DNA from: Rhyzopertha dominica
Lineage: Eukaryota; Arthropoda; Insecta; Coleoptera; Bostrichidae
Length of the DNA: 64,000 nt
Direction of reading: 5' to 3'
Assembly: GCA_025024175.1 (NCBI GenBank)
Contig: QCXZ01000053.1
Location: 5,456,001-5,520,000, forward strand
A program made the position numbers and the translations under genes. Each line of letters starts with the position of its first letter. The first letter of the stretch is position 1. Below are positions 31,840 to 42,619 of this stretch, one piece after another. The notes below the pieces were generated by a model, which worked only from the letters and a program-made list of their open reading frames with translations, made no database searches and was not told where the DNA came from.

Positions 31840-32742
31840 GTTGTGAAGCGGACGGCAGAAGAATTAAAAATACATTATATGGGGAAGCTTGAAATTCCAC
31901 AAGTTATCGAAGGATATAAATCTGGTATTTTTACTGTTTTGCCAATGCGGGCCTATTTTTTTCTGATTTAACTGGATTGTGTTCTTTTTATCCATTTCAT
32001 CTCAAAGAACGAAAATACTGGAAGGGGTTGTTTGCAGGTGGTGTAGTAACAGTAGTAAGAACAAGAATGATTTAATAGAAGTCACGAACGCCATACAAAA
32101 TGAAGCTACGTTACGTGGAACTGCGCAACAGCCTAGAGGATTTAAAAGGTTACTGCGGGATAAAAACTTTAGCTGCTGACTTAACTTTTCTACACGATAA
32201 TGCCACATGTGGACATTATCTTTAACTAATAGCAAAGAAATGTACTGATCCTGTTAAAGTCAAGCGTTACATTAAAAATTTTGAAAAACAAATAGTAATG
32301 GATCTTGGCCATACTAGTAATGAAGATTGTACAGCAGACTAGAATCAAAAATTTGACGAACCTGGACCCTCGGAAGTGACAGAGAAACTGTGACGAACGG
32401 CAACAGAAACAAGACGCCTTGGAAATTTGTGATGTACTCATCACTCAAATAAAAGATAGATTTACTTTCACTGGCCACTTAATTGCTGCAAACTTATTTG
32501 TAGCCGAAAATTAAAAAAACTGTCGAAAACGTTTCTTGACAATTATTTCAAAATTGTTACCGAATGCAATCATTTTTTAAACGCGGATGATTTGAAGACT
32601 GAACTGGTAGATCTTTACTAAAGAGATGAGTTTGCAGGCCTTTCTGGAAATCTACTATTGTTAAATATAATAATTCATGACGATATGTTTGAAACATTTG
32701 CTCGAACATTAAAGTTTGAAAAGTTACACAAACATTCTTGAA
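31840..32742 (+). pseudogene. hAT-type transposase remnant
   Basis: Broken plus-strand frames line up in the order of the hAT/zinc-finger MYM-like transposase family. They are LIEVTNAIQNEATLRGTAQQ (about 32075), KCTDPVKVKRYI (about 32240), ALEICDVLITQIKDRF followed by TFTGHLIAANLFVAEN (32416-32514, then a stop) and DDLKTELVDLY with a stop, then RDEFAGLSGNLLLLN (to about 32680). FTFTGHLIAA and DDLKTEL are the most telling. The C-terminal dimerisation block (AERCFSTLKRIKT-type) is not visible, so the 3' end is lost. Terminal repeats were not found. Confidence is moderate because no frame exceeds about 100 codons. Confidence 0.55.
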
Positions 32743-33535
32743 GAACACTATGTCAGAAGTCCAAAGAAATAAGTATTGACTAAGGCATGTCGACAATAGA
32801 ATTGCTTTCTTTATATTTATTTTCATTAGCTCAGAGCACCACTATCTGCTAGACCCACAAACTGCCACTGCTTACAAGTGTTTATTAATTCCTTGCAATG
32901 AGTTCGTATATTGCAATATTCTTTCATCTAATCCCAGCTATACTTAACAAAAACAAGGACTATTTATTGCTTAAAACAAAATCAGGAGAAATTTATGCTG
33001 GCTTTTTGGATGCCATTCTTACTTATTACTGTTTTATTTATTACTGTCGACCCCTTTAAAATTATGCTGTGTACAGGATCGCTGCTTACACAAACTTTGC
33101 TTTTCCAAGCCCCCTGACATAAAAATCAACGGTTCAGAGATTCCCGAATTTTCCGAGTATGTGTAAACAAAGTCGTGAACATGACCGAGCGTTTGACATC
33201 AATCAAACCATGTTTGTCCGCGTATTAAATGTGAAGGATGCTTTCGGAAGCGTAGAGGGCGGATATTTTCGGGTATGCGTAGAGGCGAGGATTGCGCACA
33301 TGGGAAACGAGCGTAGATACTGAAGCCTCGTAATGTAAGCATTTGGATAGAGCAATTGAACAACAGCTGGTTGGGTGGTAAATTATTGTGCCAAAATAGG
33401 TGAAACTTTTCCACGAGTGTTCCAAAGAAAATATTTAGTTTCATACTGTTAACCATCCTTCGTAGTTCCTACTCTAATTACCTTAATTTGCTTGGAAATA
33501 AAGAAACGCCCTTAAAAGGTGTTTGAAATTTCCTT
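32743..33535. other. Spacer, nothing recognised
   Basis: Short overlapping minus-strand frames at 33199-33456 are unrecognised. No repeat is seen. Confidence 0.35.
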
Positions 33536-33539
33536 AACG

Positions 33540-33990
33540 TCTATTACTTAGCTGGAATTCTGTCGCTTCTTATATCGACCATGACTGACGCTTCCATTAG
33601 AGCGATTCCCGTGCTTTTATTTAAAACGAGGTCACCTTTAGAAATCCGTCCGGCTCCGTGATTCGAAAATGGAACGAACGAAGCCGCCAAAACACCGCCT
33701 TAACGACATCAAAGTTCGATACCTGTTATCTACCGGGTATATAAAAGCAAAAGCCACCACCTCGTTGCATTACCGCCGAGACGTATTCGCTGGCCGGAGG
33801 GAAACAAATCGAAAAACTTTTTCCGGTATCTGCCTCCATCCCCCGGCTTGCTTTTTGTATTGGATAACCCGGATTTCATTTTTTGATAAACACGCCGCCT
33901 CGCACGCGCTTTAATCTGCCGGCTTAAACTCGTTATTTTGTTAACAAGTTGAATTGATTTGGGGCGGGCATTTAACGGCAGGCCGATTTG
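33540..33990. other. GC-elevated island 11
   Basis: The longest strongly CpG-bearing stretch (AATCCGTCCGGCTCCG, ATTACCGCCGAGACG, CACGCCGCCTCGCACGCGC, GGGGCGGGCATTTAACGGC). Frames on both strands are unrecognised. Confidence 0.4.
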
Positions 33991-34339
33991 ATGAAAAACA
34001 AGAGGGGTTCGCAAAAGCTACACTTTTTGTAAGGTAAACAATGTGGCAGCGAACGCTTGATAATTCTTAAAGGAGACAAATTAACAATAATAAGTAAAAC
34101 ATTTGAACGATTTGAAACGATTCTCCGAGTTAATTTAAGGCAAAAGCTTCATATAAACATGCGTCATCAAATGGTTTATCGTATCATGCATAGTTTTAGC
34201 AAAAATAATTAAGTCCACTCAATTGCATAGGTATTCGTATTCCTAGACCACACAAGAAATATGGGAAAACATTTCTTCTGAAAATAAAAATAAACACTAA
34301 ATTAAATACATATCATTAACATCTAAAATAAGGAATTAT

Positions 34340-34850
34340 ACTTAATTAAGTGTTGGAAATGGCCCCCTTCGGCTTCAATACAAACGTTTAGCCTTACCGA
34401 AAATACCTCGCGTATTTTTTATTATCTCACATGAGTTAATGATTCTATTTCGTAGATCCTCTTCACTTTCAATAGAAGTTTTGTATACCAACGCCTTACT
34501 TCTTCTAAAAGTCCAGGTAAACCAAATTCTAAAAACCTTCGGTATTCTTCTCCGTTAAGTCTAGGTGGAAGAAAATGATGCCCAATGAGGTGGTTACCGA
34601 TAATTCCAACCCAAACATTAAACTAGAACTTCTCTTGAAAATTATTTTCTATTAAGGCGTGTGGATTGTTTTCGGCCCATGTGTGATTGTTATGGAAATT
34701 AATAATTGGATAATGAAAACAAGCTTCATCTGTAAACAATATTCGACTTAGGAAACCTGGATTTCTTAACACTTTACGGCGTAACCAGTCACAAAAAGCT
34801 TGTCTTAAGAGGAATCCGTACGTGGCCCGTTCTACCCCTTACAGCATTAT
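34340..34850 (-). pseudogene. Mariner-related transposase, catalytic part (split gene, 3' piece)
   Basis: Minus-strand frame with some breaks: LLRQAFCDWLRRKVLRNPGF, then LSRILFTDEACFHYPI with the first catalytic Asp in TDEA, HNNHTWAENNPHALIE, FNVWVGIIGNHLIGHHFLPP and RLNGEEYRRFLEFGLPGLLEEV, with an end near GGHFQHLI at about 34345. This is the DUF4817/HTH type of IS630-Tc1-mariner transposase related in layout to the DD41D elements. The block with the second and third catalytic residues (QHDGAPPH to PDLTPLDF) is missing between about 34465 and 34480, so it is a deletion derivative. Confidence 0.7.
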
Positions 34851-35537
34851 TTTTCCCACTACAAGAAAACTGACGTGACGTGAGTGGGACTGTACTGCAC
34901 TAACAGCTGGCAGTTAGCCAAATAATAATTAAATAAACATCGCAAAAATTTTCTGCAGGTAGATAAAGTATGAAACTACAGGGACTACTGAATAAAAACC
35001 GCTGCAAATTGAATCAATACTTCCACGTCCAATTGTCAAAATGACATTTACGTTTTTATTTCTCATACTATGCGATTAGTAATCAGGTTTTGAGCATTTT
35101 GTCTCTCTACACATTTTTTTTAACACAAAGTCCTCGTGATAGCAAAAATATATAAATTTTAAAATTGAGTTTTTCCATGTGATGGCATTATCACTTTTTG
35201 AATGTATTAAACATATTCGGAGATATTTAGGAAAAACCGTTTTCTTTAAGTGACGCTTTTTTGCTATATCTTCTAAACACTTTGCTGTACCGAAAATTTA
35301 TAAGAGCGAATAAAACTCGCAGTCATACTACTAATCACATACTAAAACGTCAAATATATAATAAATAAAAATTTGCAAAAATGGTAGTTACCCCTTCCCA
35401 ATACCCTACTTACTCCACAAACAATAGGTCGCTTTGGGTAGTTGAGATTTATACGTTTGCCAAATTTTAAGTTCATATATGCGTGTTGCGAAAGTTATCG
35501 TGTCCACAAACAAAACCACAGACACACAGACAAGAAC
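34851..35537. mobile_element. ~690-nt insertion splitting the transposase
   Basis: The helix-turn-helix part (35540-35715) and the catalytic part (34340-34850) of one minus-strand transposase are separated by this unrelated AT-rich segment. Its right edge has ACCACAGACACACAGACAAG, and next to it is CGTGTTGCGAAAGTTATCGT, words that I associate with repeats scattered through arthropod genomes. No frame is present. It is probably a nested non-autonomous element; exact borders and target duplication need alignment. Confidence 0.5.
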
Positions 35538-35539
35538 TT

Positions 35540-35715
35540 GTTTTGCTGGTTTCTTAAAATTTGCCACACTGTGACATGGGTAATATTCAATTCTTCAGCT
35601 ATTTTCCGAGTACTGGTATGAAGGGTTTGTTTCAATTTCATGTAAAACAGCTTCTTCAATTTGAATTGTTCTTACTGTTACAGCCCTTCCTATGACAACC
35701 GTCGATCTTTTAAAA
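35540..35715 (-). pseudogene. Mariner-related transposase, helix-turn-helix part (split gene, 5' piece)
   Basis: The minus strand encodes LKQTLHTSTRKIAEELNITH followed by VTVWQILRNQQ. The STRKIAEEL..THVTVWQIL pattern is the second helix-turn-helix of mariner-type transposases. It belongs with the catalytic piece at 34340-34850. A LINE 3' end lies directly upstream (35752), so the N-terminus is cut off there. Confidence 0.65.
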
Positions 35716-35751
35716 CTGCTTGTTTGAGAAAGTTGTACATAGAGATGTACA

Positions 35752-36870
35752 AAAGTTTTTTATTTATTTATTTATTTGGATACATCACCAAACAGCCGAA
35801 ACCAATTACAGGTGAGGGAAATAATAATAATAATAATAATAAGATATTACACATAAGGAGGGCATACACAATTCTCGATTTCACGAACACTACAGGAGAA
35901 AATGTCAATTAAATCAGACAGAATTATAGTTACTGCACATAACATACACAGGAGAAAACTTAAGTAAATTTGTATGAGCGTAAGGTAAATAAAAACAATC
36001 GATATTACGACTAGCTGCTCGCGGAACTCTGAAGTACAATTGCACAAGTAAGGATGTACAATTCACCTGCCCCGATATTATTTTATATAGAAATATAATT
36101 GAATGAAGCTTTCTACGAGCAAATAAACTGTGCATTTCAAGTTTTTTAACAATAGATCGTTAGGGTAACCTACAGCTGGATAGACACCATTAGAAGTAAA
36201 AAACAAGAATTTAAGAAAACGTCTTTGTACACGTTCTAAATTATCGATATAGGTGCCATATCCTGGAGCCCATACGACGGAGCAATACTCTAATTTTGAG
36301 CGTACATACGCAAAATACAAAAGCTTCAGCGCAGCAACATCCGTAAAATTTTTTACATGTCTAATAATGAAGCCTAACATTCTATATGAGCGCGCAATAC
36401 AGTCAGTTACATGGGAGACAAAACTCAAGTTCCTGTCAAAGATAACTCCAAGGTCTTTTATGGTATCGCGTCGGGATAGCTTGTTCTCGCCTATAATGAA
36501 GTCGAAAATAATTGTATTATGGACCCTGTAATATGAACATGCAAAATATTTTTGTATATTCAGCGGTAACTTATTGACCAGATACCAATTTTCAATACTT
36601 TCGAGATCGTTTTGAAGATTATGTGCATCATTAAGGGACTCAAGAGAGGCAAACAGCTTTAAATCGTCGGCATACAGTAAACTATGACATTCAAGTCCTA
36701 TCGAAATATCATTGACATATATGATGAAAAGCAAAGGTCCCAAAACGGAGCCCTGAGGGACACCTGAGATAACATAGAAAGCAGCAGACACATGTTTTTG
36801 CGTTAGACACGCTGAGGAAACCTTTGATGATAAATGCGTCTTGCTGCATTAGAGTGTCCGTGAGCAATTC
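35752..36870 (-). pseudogene. Jockey-superfamily LINE, 3' half with intact YADD box
   Basis: The 237-codon frame 36791-36078 encodes the palm and thumb of a LINE reverse transcriptase: VISGVPQGSVLGPLLFIIYVNDI (motif B), HSLLYADDLKLF (both catalytic Asp present), IKDLGVIFDRNLSF, RSKLEYCSVVWAPGY and VQRRFLKFLFF. It continues after a frameshift as LFARRKLHSIIFLYKIISGQVN and SPVYVMCSNYNSV (36135-35914). The 3' end is a (TAAA)n-type tail at about 35757-35777, the hallmark of this LINE group. The 5' side breaks up above 36800 (QQDAFIIKGF) so motif A and the endonuclease are missing. 5'-truncated, best preserved of the LINEs here. Confidence 0.88.
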
Positions 36871-37121
36871 CATCACTGAAAAAAGTTACTTGTAAAAAAT
36901 TGCTACGTGATTGTAGTGCACAGCTTTGTGTTACTCATTACTAATATTGTAGGAAATCTTACATAAACGTCTTGAAATAGGTCTCTGGTTTTTGTAGTAT
37001 AACCATTGTAGCAGAATGTTCTACACATTAAGTAAAATTTAACAAAATAATATTAAAGTATTTTATAATTCGCGTTGATAATGATTATAAAATATTGGGT
37101 TATTAGGTTAGCATACAAATT
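36871..37121. other. AT-rich spacer, nothing recognised
   Basis: No supported feature. Confidence 0.4.
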
Positions 37122-37278
37122 AAATTAGAAATAGTAACTCGCTACGGTCGGGACTCGAACCAGAACCGAACGAATCTCTGGTGTTTACATTATACCATAC
37201 ATCTTAGAGCTATTCTAATTAAAGCCCATATATATAGACTCAGAGACCCGTTCTGGAGCGAGTTACTTTTTCAAATTT
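37122..37278 (-). repeat. tRNA-like palindromic short element (SINE- or MITE-like)
   Basis: Ends 37122-37143 and 37257-37278 are inverted repeats (20 of 22 match, core AGTAACTCGCT). Inside, the minus strand contains a perfect B-box GGTTCGAGTCC (37161-37151), preceded by a possible anticodon-type stem (ACCAGA/TTCTGGT) and an A-box-like TAGCTCTAAGATGTATGG. This suggests a Pol III-transcribed tRNA-derived repeat rather than a real tRNA gene, because the acceptor stem is made by the element's own inverted ends. Confidence 0.5.
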
Positions 37279-37815
37279 GATTAACCTGCTTAAATCAATA
37301 CTTTAAAAAATAATATCATTGTAAAAATATAACAAGTTTTTTTTGTAGATTACACTCTGAAGCATATTTTTTACACGCTTAGAACATTCTCAGGCATTAT
37401 TAGTTAAATTACTAATAAACAAACATTACACTAATTATAGATGATATCATTATTAAAAACGAATAAAATGCATCAACACATATTGCATGCTACAAATCGC
37501 ATTATTATATACAACATTTGTTGCCCTACAAACAATGATAAATGCAAACAACATCCATAGGTAATATCAATAATTTAAAGTATAGCTTTTTTCAAAACTA
37601 TGTCGAGCATTGGAAATTTTATTAATTTATACCTATAATACAAAGTCTATCTATGTTTTCTAGACTAAAATGCATTCAATGCTGTAATTGTTTGGAAATT
37701 AGGGTTTACGGTGTAACGTATAACGACAGATGAATAATAATCTCACAAATCTGTGATCTGTGGTACAACGTTAGTGAGAAAATTAGTAGCTAAGGGTTGG
37801 CACTATTGTTAAGTT
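37279..37815. other. AT-rich spacer, nothing recognised
   Basis: No supported feature. Confidence 0.4.
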
Positions 37816-37819
37816 GGTA

Positions 37820-38040
37820 CTTATAGTCGCTCGGCGGCAGCGCGCGCGCAGGTCATCACNTCGTGGCATCACGCCATCCGCCATCACGTAAGCCTCGTCC
37901 ACTCACGTTCTTGTTTTAGTTGTGTGGAAGTGTTAGTGGTTATTGTGTTTTATATTATTATATTGGATTTTCCTTATTAAACAGCCCCTAATTGTTGTGT
38001 ACTGCAACATGGACGAATACGTCAAATGTTTAATTTACAG
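37820..38040 (+). promoter_or_regulatory. CpG-rich candidate promoter with a short first coding exon
   Basis: An abrupt CpG-rich start (GTCGCTCGGCGGCAGCGCGC) in very AT-rich DNA is followed by a leader. ATG at 38009 opens MDEYVKCLIY, reaching CAG at 38040 directly before GTACAA, an acceptable splice donor. The layout fits a transcription start region with exon 1 of a host gene or of a TE. No downstream exon could be identified; the nearest frame, 38785-39006, is unrecognised. Confidence 0.3.
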
Positions 38041-39840
38041 GTACAAAAATGTAACCTTGTTTGTCTAATGAATAAAATCATAATAATGTTGCATTAGTTT
38101 CATTTATTTTTGCACTATATCCACTATATTTTTAGTAAATTATAACACTAATTTATAGTAAAGAAAAAGATTTAACATAGTAAAATTTAGCATACTGGAA
38201 TATTAAATTTGATTATTATAATATGTTACAATAAACAAAACACTAAAAAAGTACCCTACATCTTGTAGAAAAAATTGTGATACCCTGCCTAGTAAATCCT
38301 ACAAAATTTGTATTGAACTGTATTGCATTCTCTAAGAACATACACTATAAAATGGTAAGTACTGATTTCTACATTTTTAGTAAATACAGCTACAATAGTT
38401 AATCTACAAAAATATAGTATAATTTTATACAGTTTGTATCTAGTCGTATTTGCACTATATTTTGTGGTAAAGATTATTACAATTGCAGTTAAATTTGCTA
38501 TAATTTTTTTTCAGTGATGGCAAAAATGCATATCAGCCATTTCACTATTAGTAAATTCAAACATATTGAAATAAAAATTACGAGAAAATTAACCACCAAA
38601 AACACTCTTTAAATTTTAAGTTGTTTACTAAATGGTACCTGCAATTATTTTCCAAGGCAACCGTAGATTATTTAATATTCCTTTATTAATTTAATAAAAT
38701 TCGTTAATATAGATGTTAACGTTGTGTGTTTAATACAGTGTTACTTGTTTTGTTTACAAAAAAATTAAATAATTTTCAAAAGAAGTGTTTCGCTATATTT
38801 CTTGTGTGGTCCAGGAATATGCAATTAAGTTCTGGAAAATTAAGCAAGACAAAAAAAAATCAAAAAACAGAAAAGTTGTATTTTTAGTTGATTATTGTGA
38901 AAGAAATACAAAAGTTTTAAAAAGTCAGTGGCGCAAATTTTTTAATGATGAGAAGGCTCATCTTCCAATCTATGTAGGTGGCTTTGGGATAGACAAAGTG
39001 GCCTAAACAAAAATGCGGTAGACGAGTGACATCGGAATTTAGGCGTTCTCACGGGACAAATTGTAGTTCAGATACCAAGGTTTACTGTATTTTTGAGATC
39101 ATTAATAAAGAATTTAAAAGCTTCATGCTGTAAACTTGGATTGTACAGCGTACATCTGCGGATATTCAACACATGATATTCTTGGCATTCTGTACTGCTA
39201 CCTTCAGTATTTTGCACTAAATGTATGAGATGTTGAGCAGTTATCTATAGAAAGTTTTAATTATACACGCACTTGTTGAGATACGTGCGTTAAATAATGT
39301 GTTTACATAAACTTGGCCGGGAGGTTAGAATTGCTTCCGAGGTAGCAAAGCCGCGTTGCTATTTATAAGCGATATTTTGGGTGCTGGCTGGTGGTCATCT
39401 GGTTAATCATCTGTAAATTGTATGCAGGAAACTAATTATATTACACTGTCTCAAACCAAACAGGTGGATATAACGGTACCACGTTAAGTTACTTTTGTCA
39501 TTATAGTTATTATATCAGTTAGTTGCGTAAAACGCTTTAGATGATCTTCCTAAATATGTAAGAATTAACTATCAAGAGACAATTCCACAAATATCGTTGA
39601 TTAGTGAAACGGTTAATTTAGAACACCTTTAACTCATCAAGAAAGTAAATTTCAATTCAATTCACCCGTACTATACTTGTTAATCTTTATTTTGTAGTGT
39701 AAGGACTGGAAAATATAAATGTGATACCTTTATCACTTTTATTGAACTGTTTTATATACGGATGGCTTTAAATCGTGTAATTTCATGTCCGTGGCACAAA
39801 AAAACCATAATATTTGAACAAAATTGTCTGCGTTGGGACT
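38041..39840. other. Very AT-rich stretch with one unrecognised frame
   Basis: 38785-39006 (+) encodes 73 residues, lysine-rich (KQDKKKSKNRKVVFLVDYCE), with no family that I know. Otherwise nothing is seen. Confidence 0.3.
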
Positions 39841-39842
39841 CT

Positions 39843-39886
39843 AGCTGTACTGAGGAGGCTTTATAAGCCGAAACAGCTGTCCACAG
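39843..39886 (+). ncRNA. Hammerhead-ribozyme-like core
   Basis: The plus strand reads core CTGAGGA (39850-39856), helix II GGCTT/AAGCC with loop TAT, GAA, a palindromic helix III ACAGCTGT, cleavage triplet GTC ending at 39881, and helix I CTGT (39845-39848) with ACAG (39883-39886), leaving one mismatch at the junction. An alternative AGCTG/CAGCT pairing competes. The 2-nt loop left by helix III makes a single-molecule fold strained; a dimer would close it. No PLE coding sequence adjoins. Confidence 0.6.
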
Positions 39887-40425
39887 ATTGTTTTGACACA
39901 GGCGACATGCCGGCTTTTAAACGTCCACAACATAGTGGGCTGCCATTTAGATTGCATGGTGTCATCCACTAATCGACTTGGAATTTGTTGTTCCAGATGT
40001 GCGAGACATGTTACGAATAATAAACTGGACAGCTATAATCTTGGAACCACATGTCAGCTGCCTTGTTCAGAAGCTATATTATAATTTTATTAGGCAAGTG
40101 AAATTCAGAGCTGTTCTACCACCCATGCCGTAGAACTAAATTTATTACTATTCTATTTGAAACAACGAGACATTAAAATGAAGTGAAAGGAGAAGAAGAA
40201 AGAGGAAAGAACAGAATAGAAGGATGTGACAAAAAAGAGGGTAAGATTATAAAAGTGCAAAGGGTAGTGTATAGTGTAGTTATAAACAGTGGAGATCTTT
40301 TAAATTTTTGTAGCGTTTGAACGATAATGCACCGAAAACAATGCCGTGAGTAACAAATCTGCTTATATATAAGATATGCAATTTGGTAGNAGAAGTAGCA
40401 TTTAAATATTAATATTAAGCCAGTT
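39887..40425. other. Spacer, nothing recognised
   Basis: A 63-codon plus-strand frame at 39893 is not recognised. It may be the body of the repeat carrying the hammerhead motif. Confidence 0.3.
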
Positions 40426-40429
40426 TACT

Positions 40430-41340
40430 CTGGTCAACTTATGCTGACGCTTACATATTCCAAACATAAGCCGCAGATTTGAATTTTGAACCTTCTGTAT
40501 GCGCCGCTTATCCTCGCATTCCAACAAACGTTCGCAAAATTAAAGAGGGACACTATCAGTGTGTCACATACAAAGTTTCTTGGTGTACTGGTCCAATTAA
40601 CAACGGTACGTATTGTTTTCAAACGCAGACGAATATTAGCTTGAACAATACTTCTGTATAAATCGCTGGCAAAAATGATTGCTGAAAACTTATTTGCGTT
40701 AATTTTAAGAAAATGTTTTCTCCAAATCTGAAGAAACAGAATTAATTATACGACTAACATCTAGTAGGTCTGAGTTTGAGAAACAGTAGCACAATTGTGT
40801 ATCATCAGCATAAAAATGGTTATCACAGTAATTTCAAACGTGAAATCCATAGGTAGTATGTATAATAATGGGCCTAATATATATTCCCTTGTGGAACACC
40901 AGACGAGGCTTGCAGAGCTGATAATTTTCTATTTTGAATAACTACACTTTGGAACCTGCCGCTTAACAATGATTGCAGCAACAGACAAGCGCTGTTGTCA
41001 AAGCCGAGATAGTATAACGCATTGGCTAGGATATTGTGGTTAATGGTATCAAATGCTTTGAATAATCAAGTAGAACTAAAATTATTATTTTGTCCGAGAC
41101 CCATTCTCGAATAACATCGTCGACAATGTGTGTTAATGACAACGATGAAGCTGACGAAAACCCGATTGCTTCAAAAACAGAACGTTATTATTCTTTGTGG
41201 GTTGTTATCGACAAACTTCAAACACTCAAATTTATAAATTGCAGGCAGTGTAAGTATATTCTGTTCTCTAAATTTGTCACGATAGCTTTCCCTTTGTTGT
41301 AGGTTATGGAAAACTTGTATGGTCTTTTTCTGTAAGATAA
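40430..41340 (-). pseudogene. Jockey-type LINE reverse transcriptase fragment
   Basis: From about 41190 down the minus strand: QSGFRQLHRC (decayed QSGFR.GHSC), then LDYSKAFDTINHNILANALY in overlapping frames (motif A with its Asp), YYLGFDNSACLLLQSLLSGRFQSV, SSGVPQGNIY (motif B), a FYADDTQL-like box near 40815-40800, and a tail LIVSLFNFANVCW..RRFKIQ near 40560-40480. Stops and frameshifts are frequent. A different family from the 36-kb LINE. The endonuclease is absent. Confidence 0.65.
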
Positions 41341-41955
41341 ATAGTGGCATGGCGGATACACAGGTACTCCCAGGAGTATTCCATAAGAAAATATGCTGTG
41401 ACTATTGGCGAAGTATGCAGTTCGAGCGAATTCAAAAGTGCTATATTTTTCTACAGTTCCTATTGCATAAATCGTAGCCAATATTATTTGTTTCTTACTT
41501 TCTATGAGTGGTTTCCACGATTCTTCATTGCTTATAACCAATCCCAGAAATATTAAACTTTGTTTTTTTGCTGGATTCTACTGTCAAACACTGATTCTTG
41601 TTGTTTTGAAGCACTGGTATTTGTAACAGAGCCGAAAAATCTGAACACTGATGGATTGCAGCTTTCGCGGTACATTCGCATGAAAAATGCCGGTTTACTA
41701 GAACGCATTTATTAACTAACTATATCACACATATTTATACTTATTTTGGTGAAAGAAATGAAAGGTTGTTCTCAGCGGTGTGAAACGTTCTGTTGCTGGA
41801 ACTGAACTCTTCTACTTACAACTTCTGACTGCCTAACTTGTAACAAAATACATCCCCAAAACCTAGATGCTGAGGCAGGGGAACAAAAGTACAGATAGGG
41901 TGTAATAAAAATACACGCCGACACCTCAAAGAGCGCCGACAGATCAAGGGTACCG
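41341..41955. other. Spacer, nothing recognised
   Basis: No supported feature beyond short shadow frames. Confidence 0.35.
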
Positions 41956-41959
41956 ACAA

Positions 41960-42420
41960 TTGCTTTCGCACTTAGTCATAAAAATACTGCATCGGGGTAA
42001 AATCCATAAACGCCGTGCACAGTATTTGTATGTCTTTAAGGTGACCGTTACTTGGAGTTTTCATAAAGTATGTCGTGTCATCTGCGTTCAAGTATAGTGA
42101 AACATCTGTTAAATTTGCTTATAAATCATTTATATAGACGATAAATAGAACGGACCCCAACCTTGTGGCAAGCCATAGAAAAGTTTGAAGCTGATCTGAT
42201 GGTTTATTGTTCCATAGCACTGGCTTACTTCTTCCTGATAGGTAGCTTCTTATTATTACGAGTGGTACACCTCTTATTCCGTAGAAATCCATTTTTTCTA
42301 TCAGTTTTTCGTGGGAGACGGAGTCAAAATCCTTGGATAAGTCGCAGGAGATTAACTTTTGTTATTGTATCTTCTTTTATTTTGTTGGAGTTATTTTTTA
42401 TATATACGTATTTTTTTCTT
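41960..42420 (-). pseudogene. Second LINE reverse transcriptase fragment
   Basis: On the minus strand broken frames read CDLSKDFDSVSHEKLIEKM (motif A), DFYGIRGVPLVIIRSYLSGR, a decayed GLPQG.G motif B and IVYINDL, then LYLNADDTTYF near 42085, where the catalytic ADD is preserved. It differs in sequence from the fragment at 40430-41340, so two LINE families lie in tandem here. Confidence 0.6.
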
Positions 42421-42463
42421 CTTTTGCTGGTTTACTCCAAATATTAAAACTATATTCTTTTAT

Positions 42464-42501
42464 GCGACGTTTCGGTGGATAATTTTCCACCTTTTTCAAG
42501 C
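42464..42501 (-). ncRNA. Degenerate hammerhead-like motif upstream of PLE copy 3
   Basis: On the minus strand: degraded core TTGAAAA (42499-42493), a bulge, helix II GGTGG/CCACC, GAA, ACGTC and a 2-bp helix I (GC/GC). It has the same architecture and orientation relative to its PLE as the motif before PLE copy 1. Probably inactive. Confidence 0.5.
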
Positions 42502-42619
42502 TTTTATTATTTTTTCTACTTTATAATACAATTCTGAAATTATAAAACATATATCTTTGATAATGAAATACTATAAAAATGATAGAAACAAATTGCTGCA
42601 CAACTTACAACCTACAATG

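Noticed and set aside
39080..39130. FFINDLK-like peptide on the minus strand as a further LINE fragment
   Set aside because: A single seven-residue resemblance with no flanking motif.
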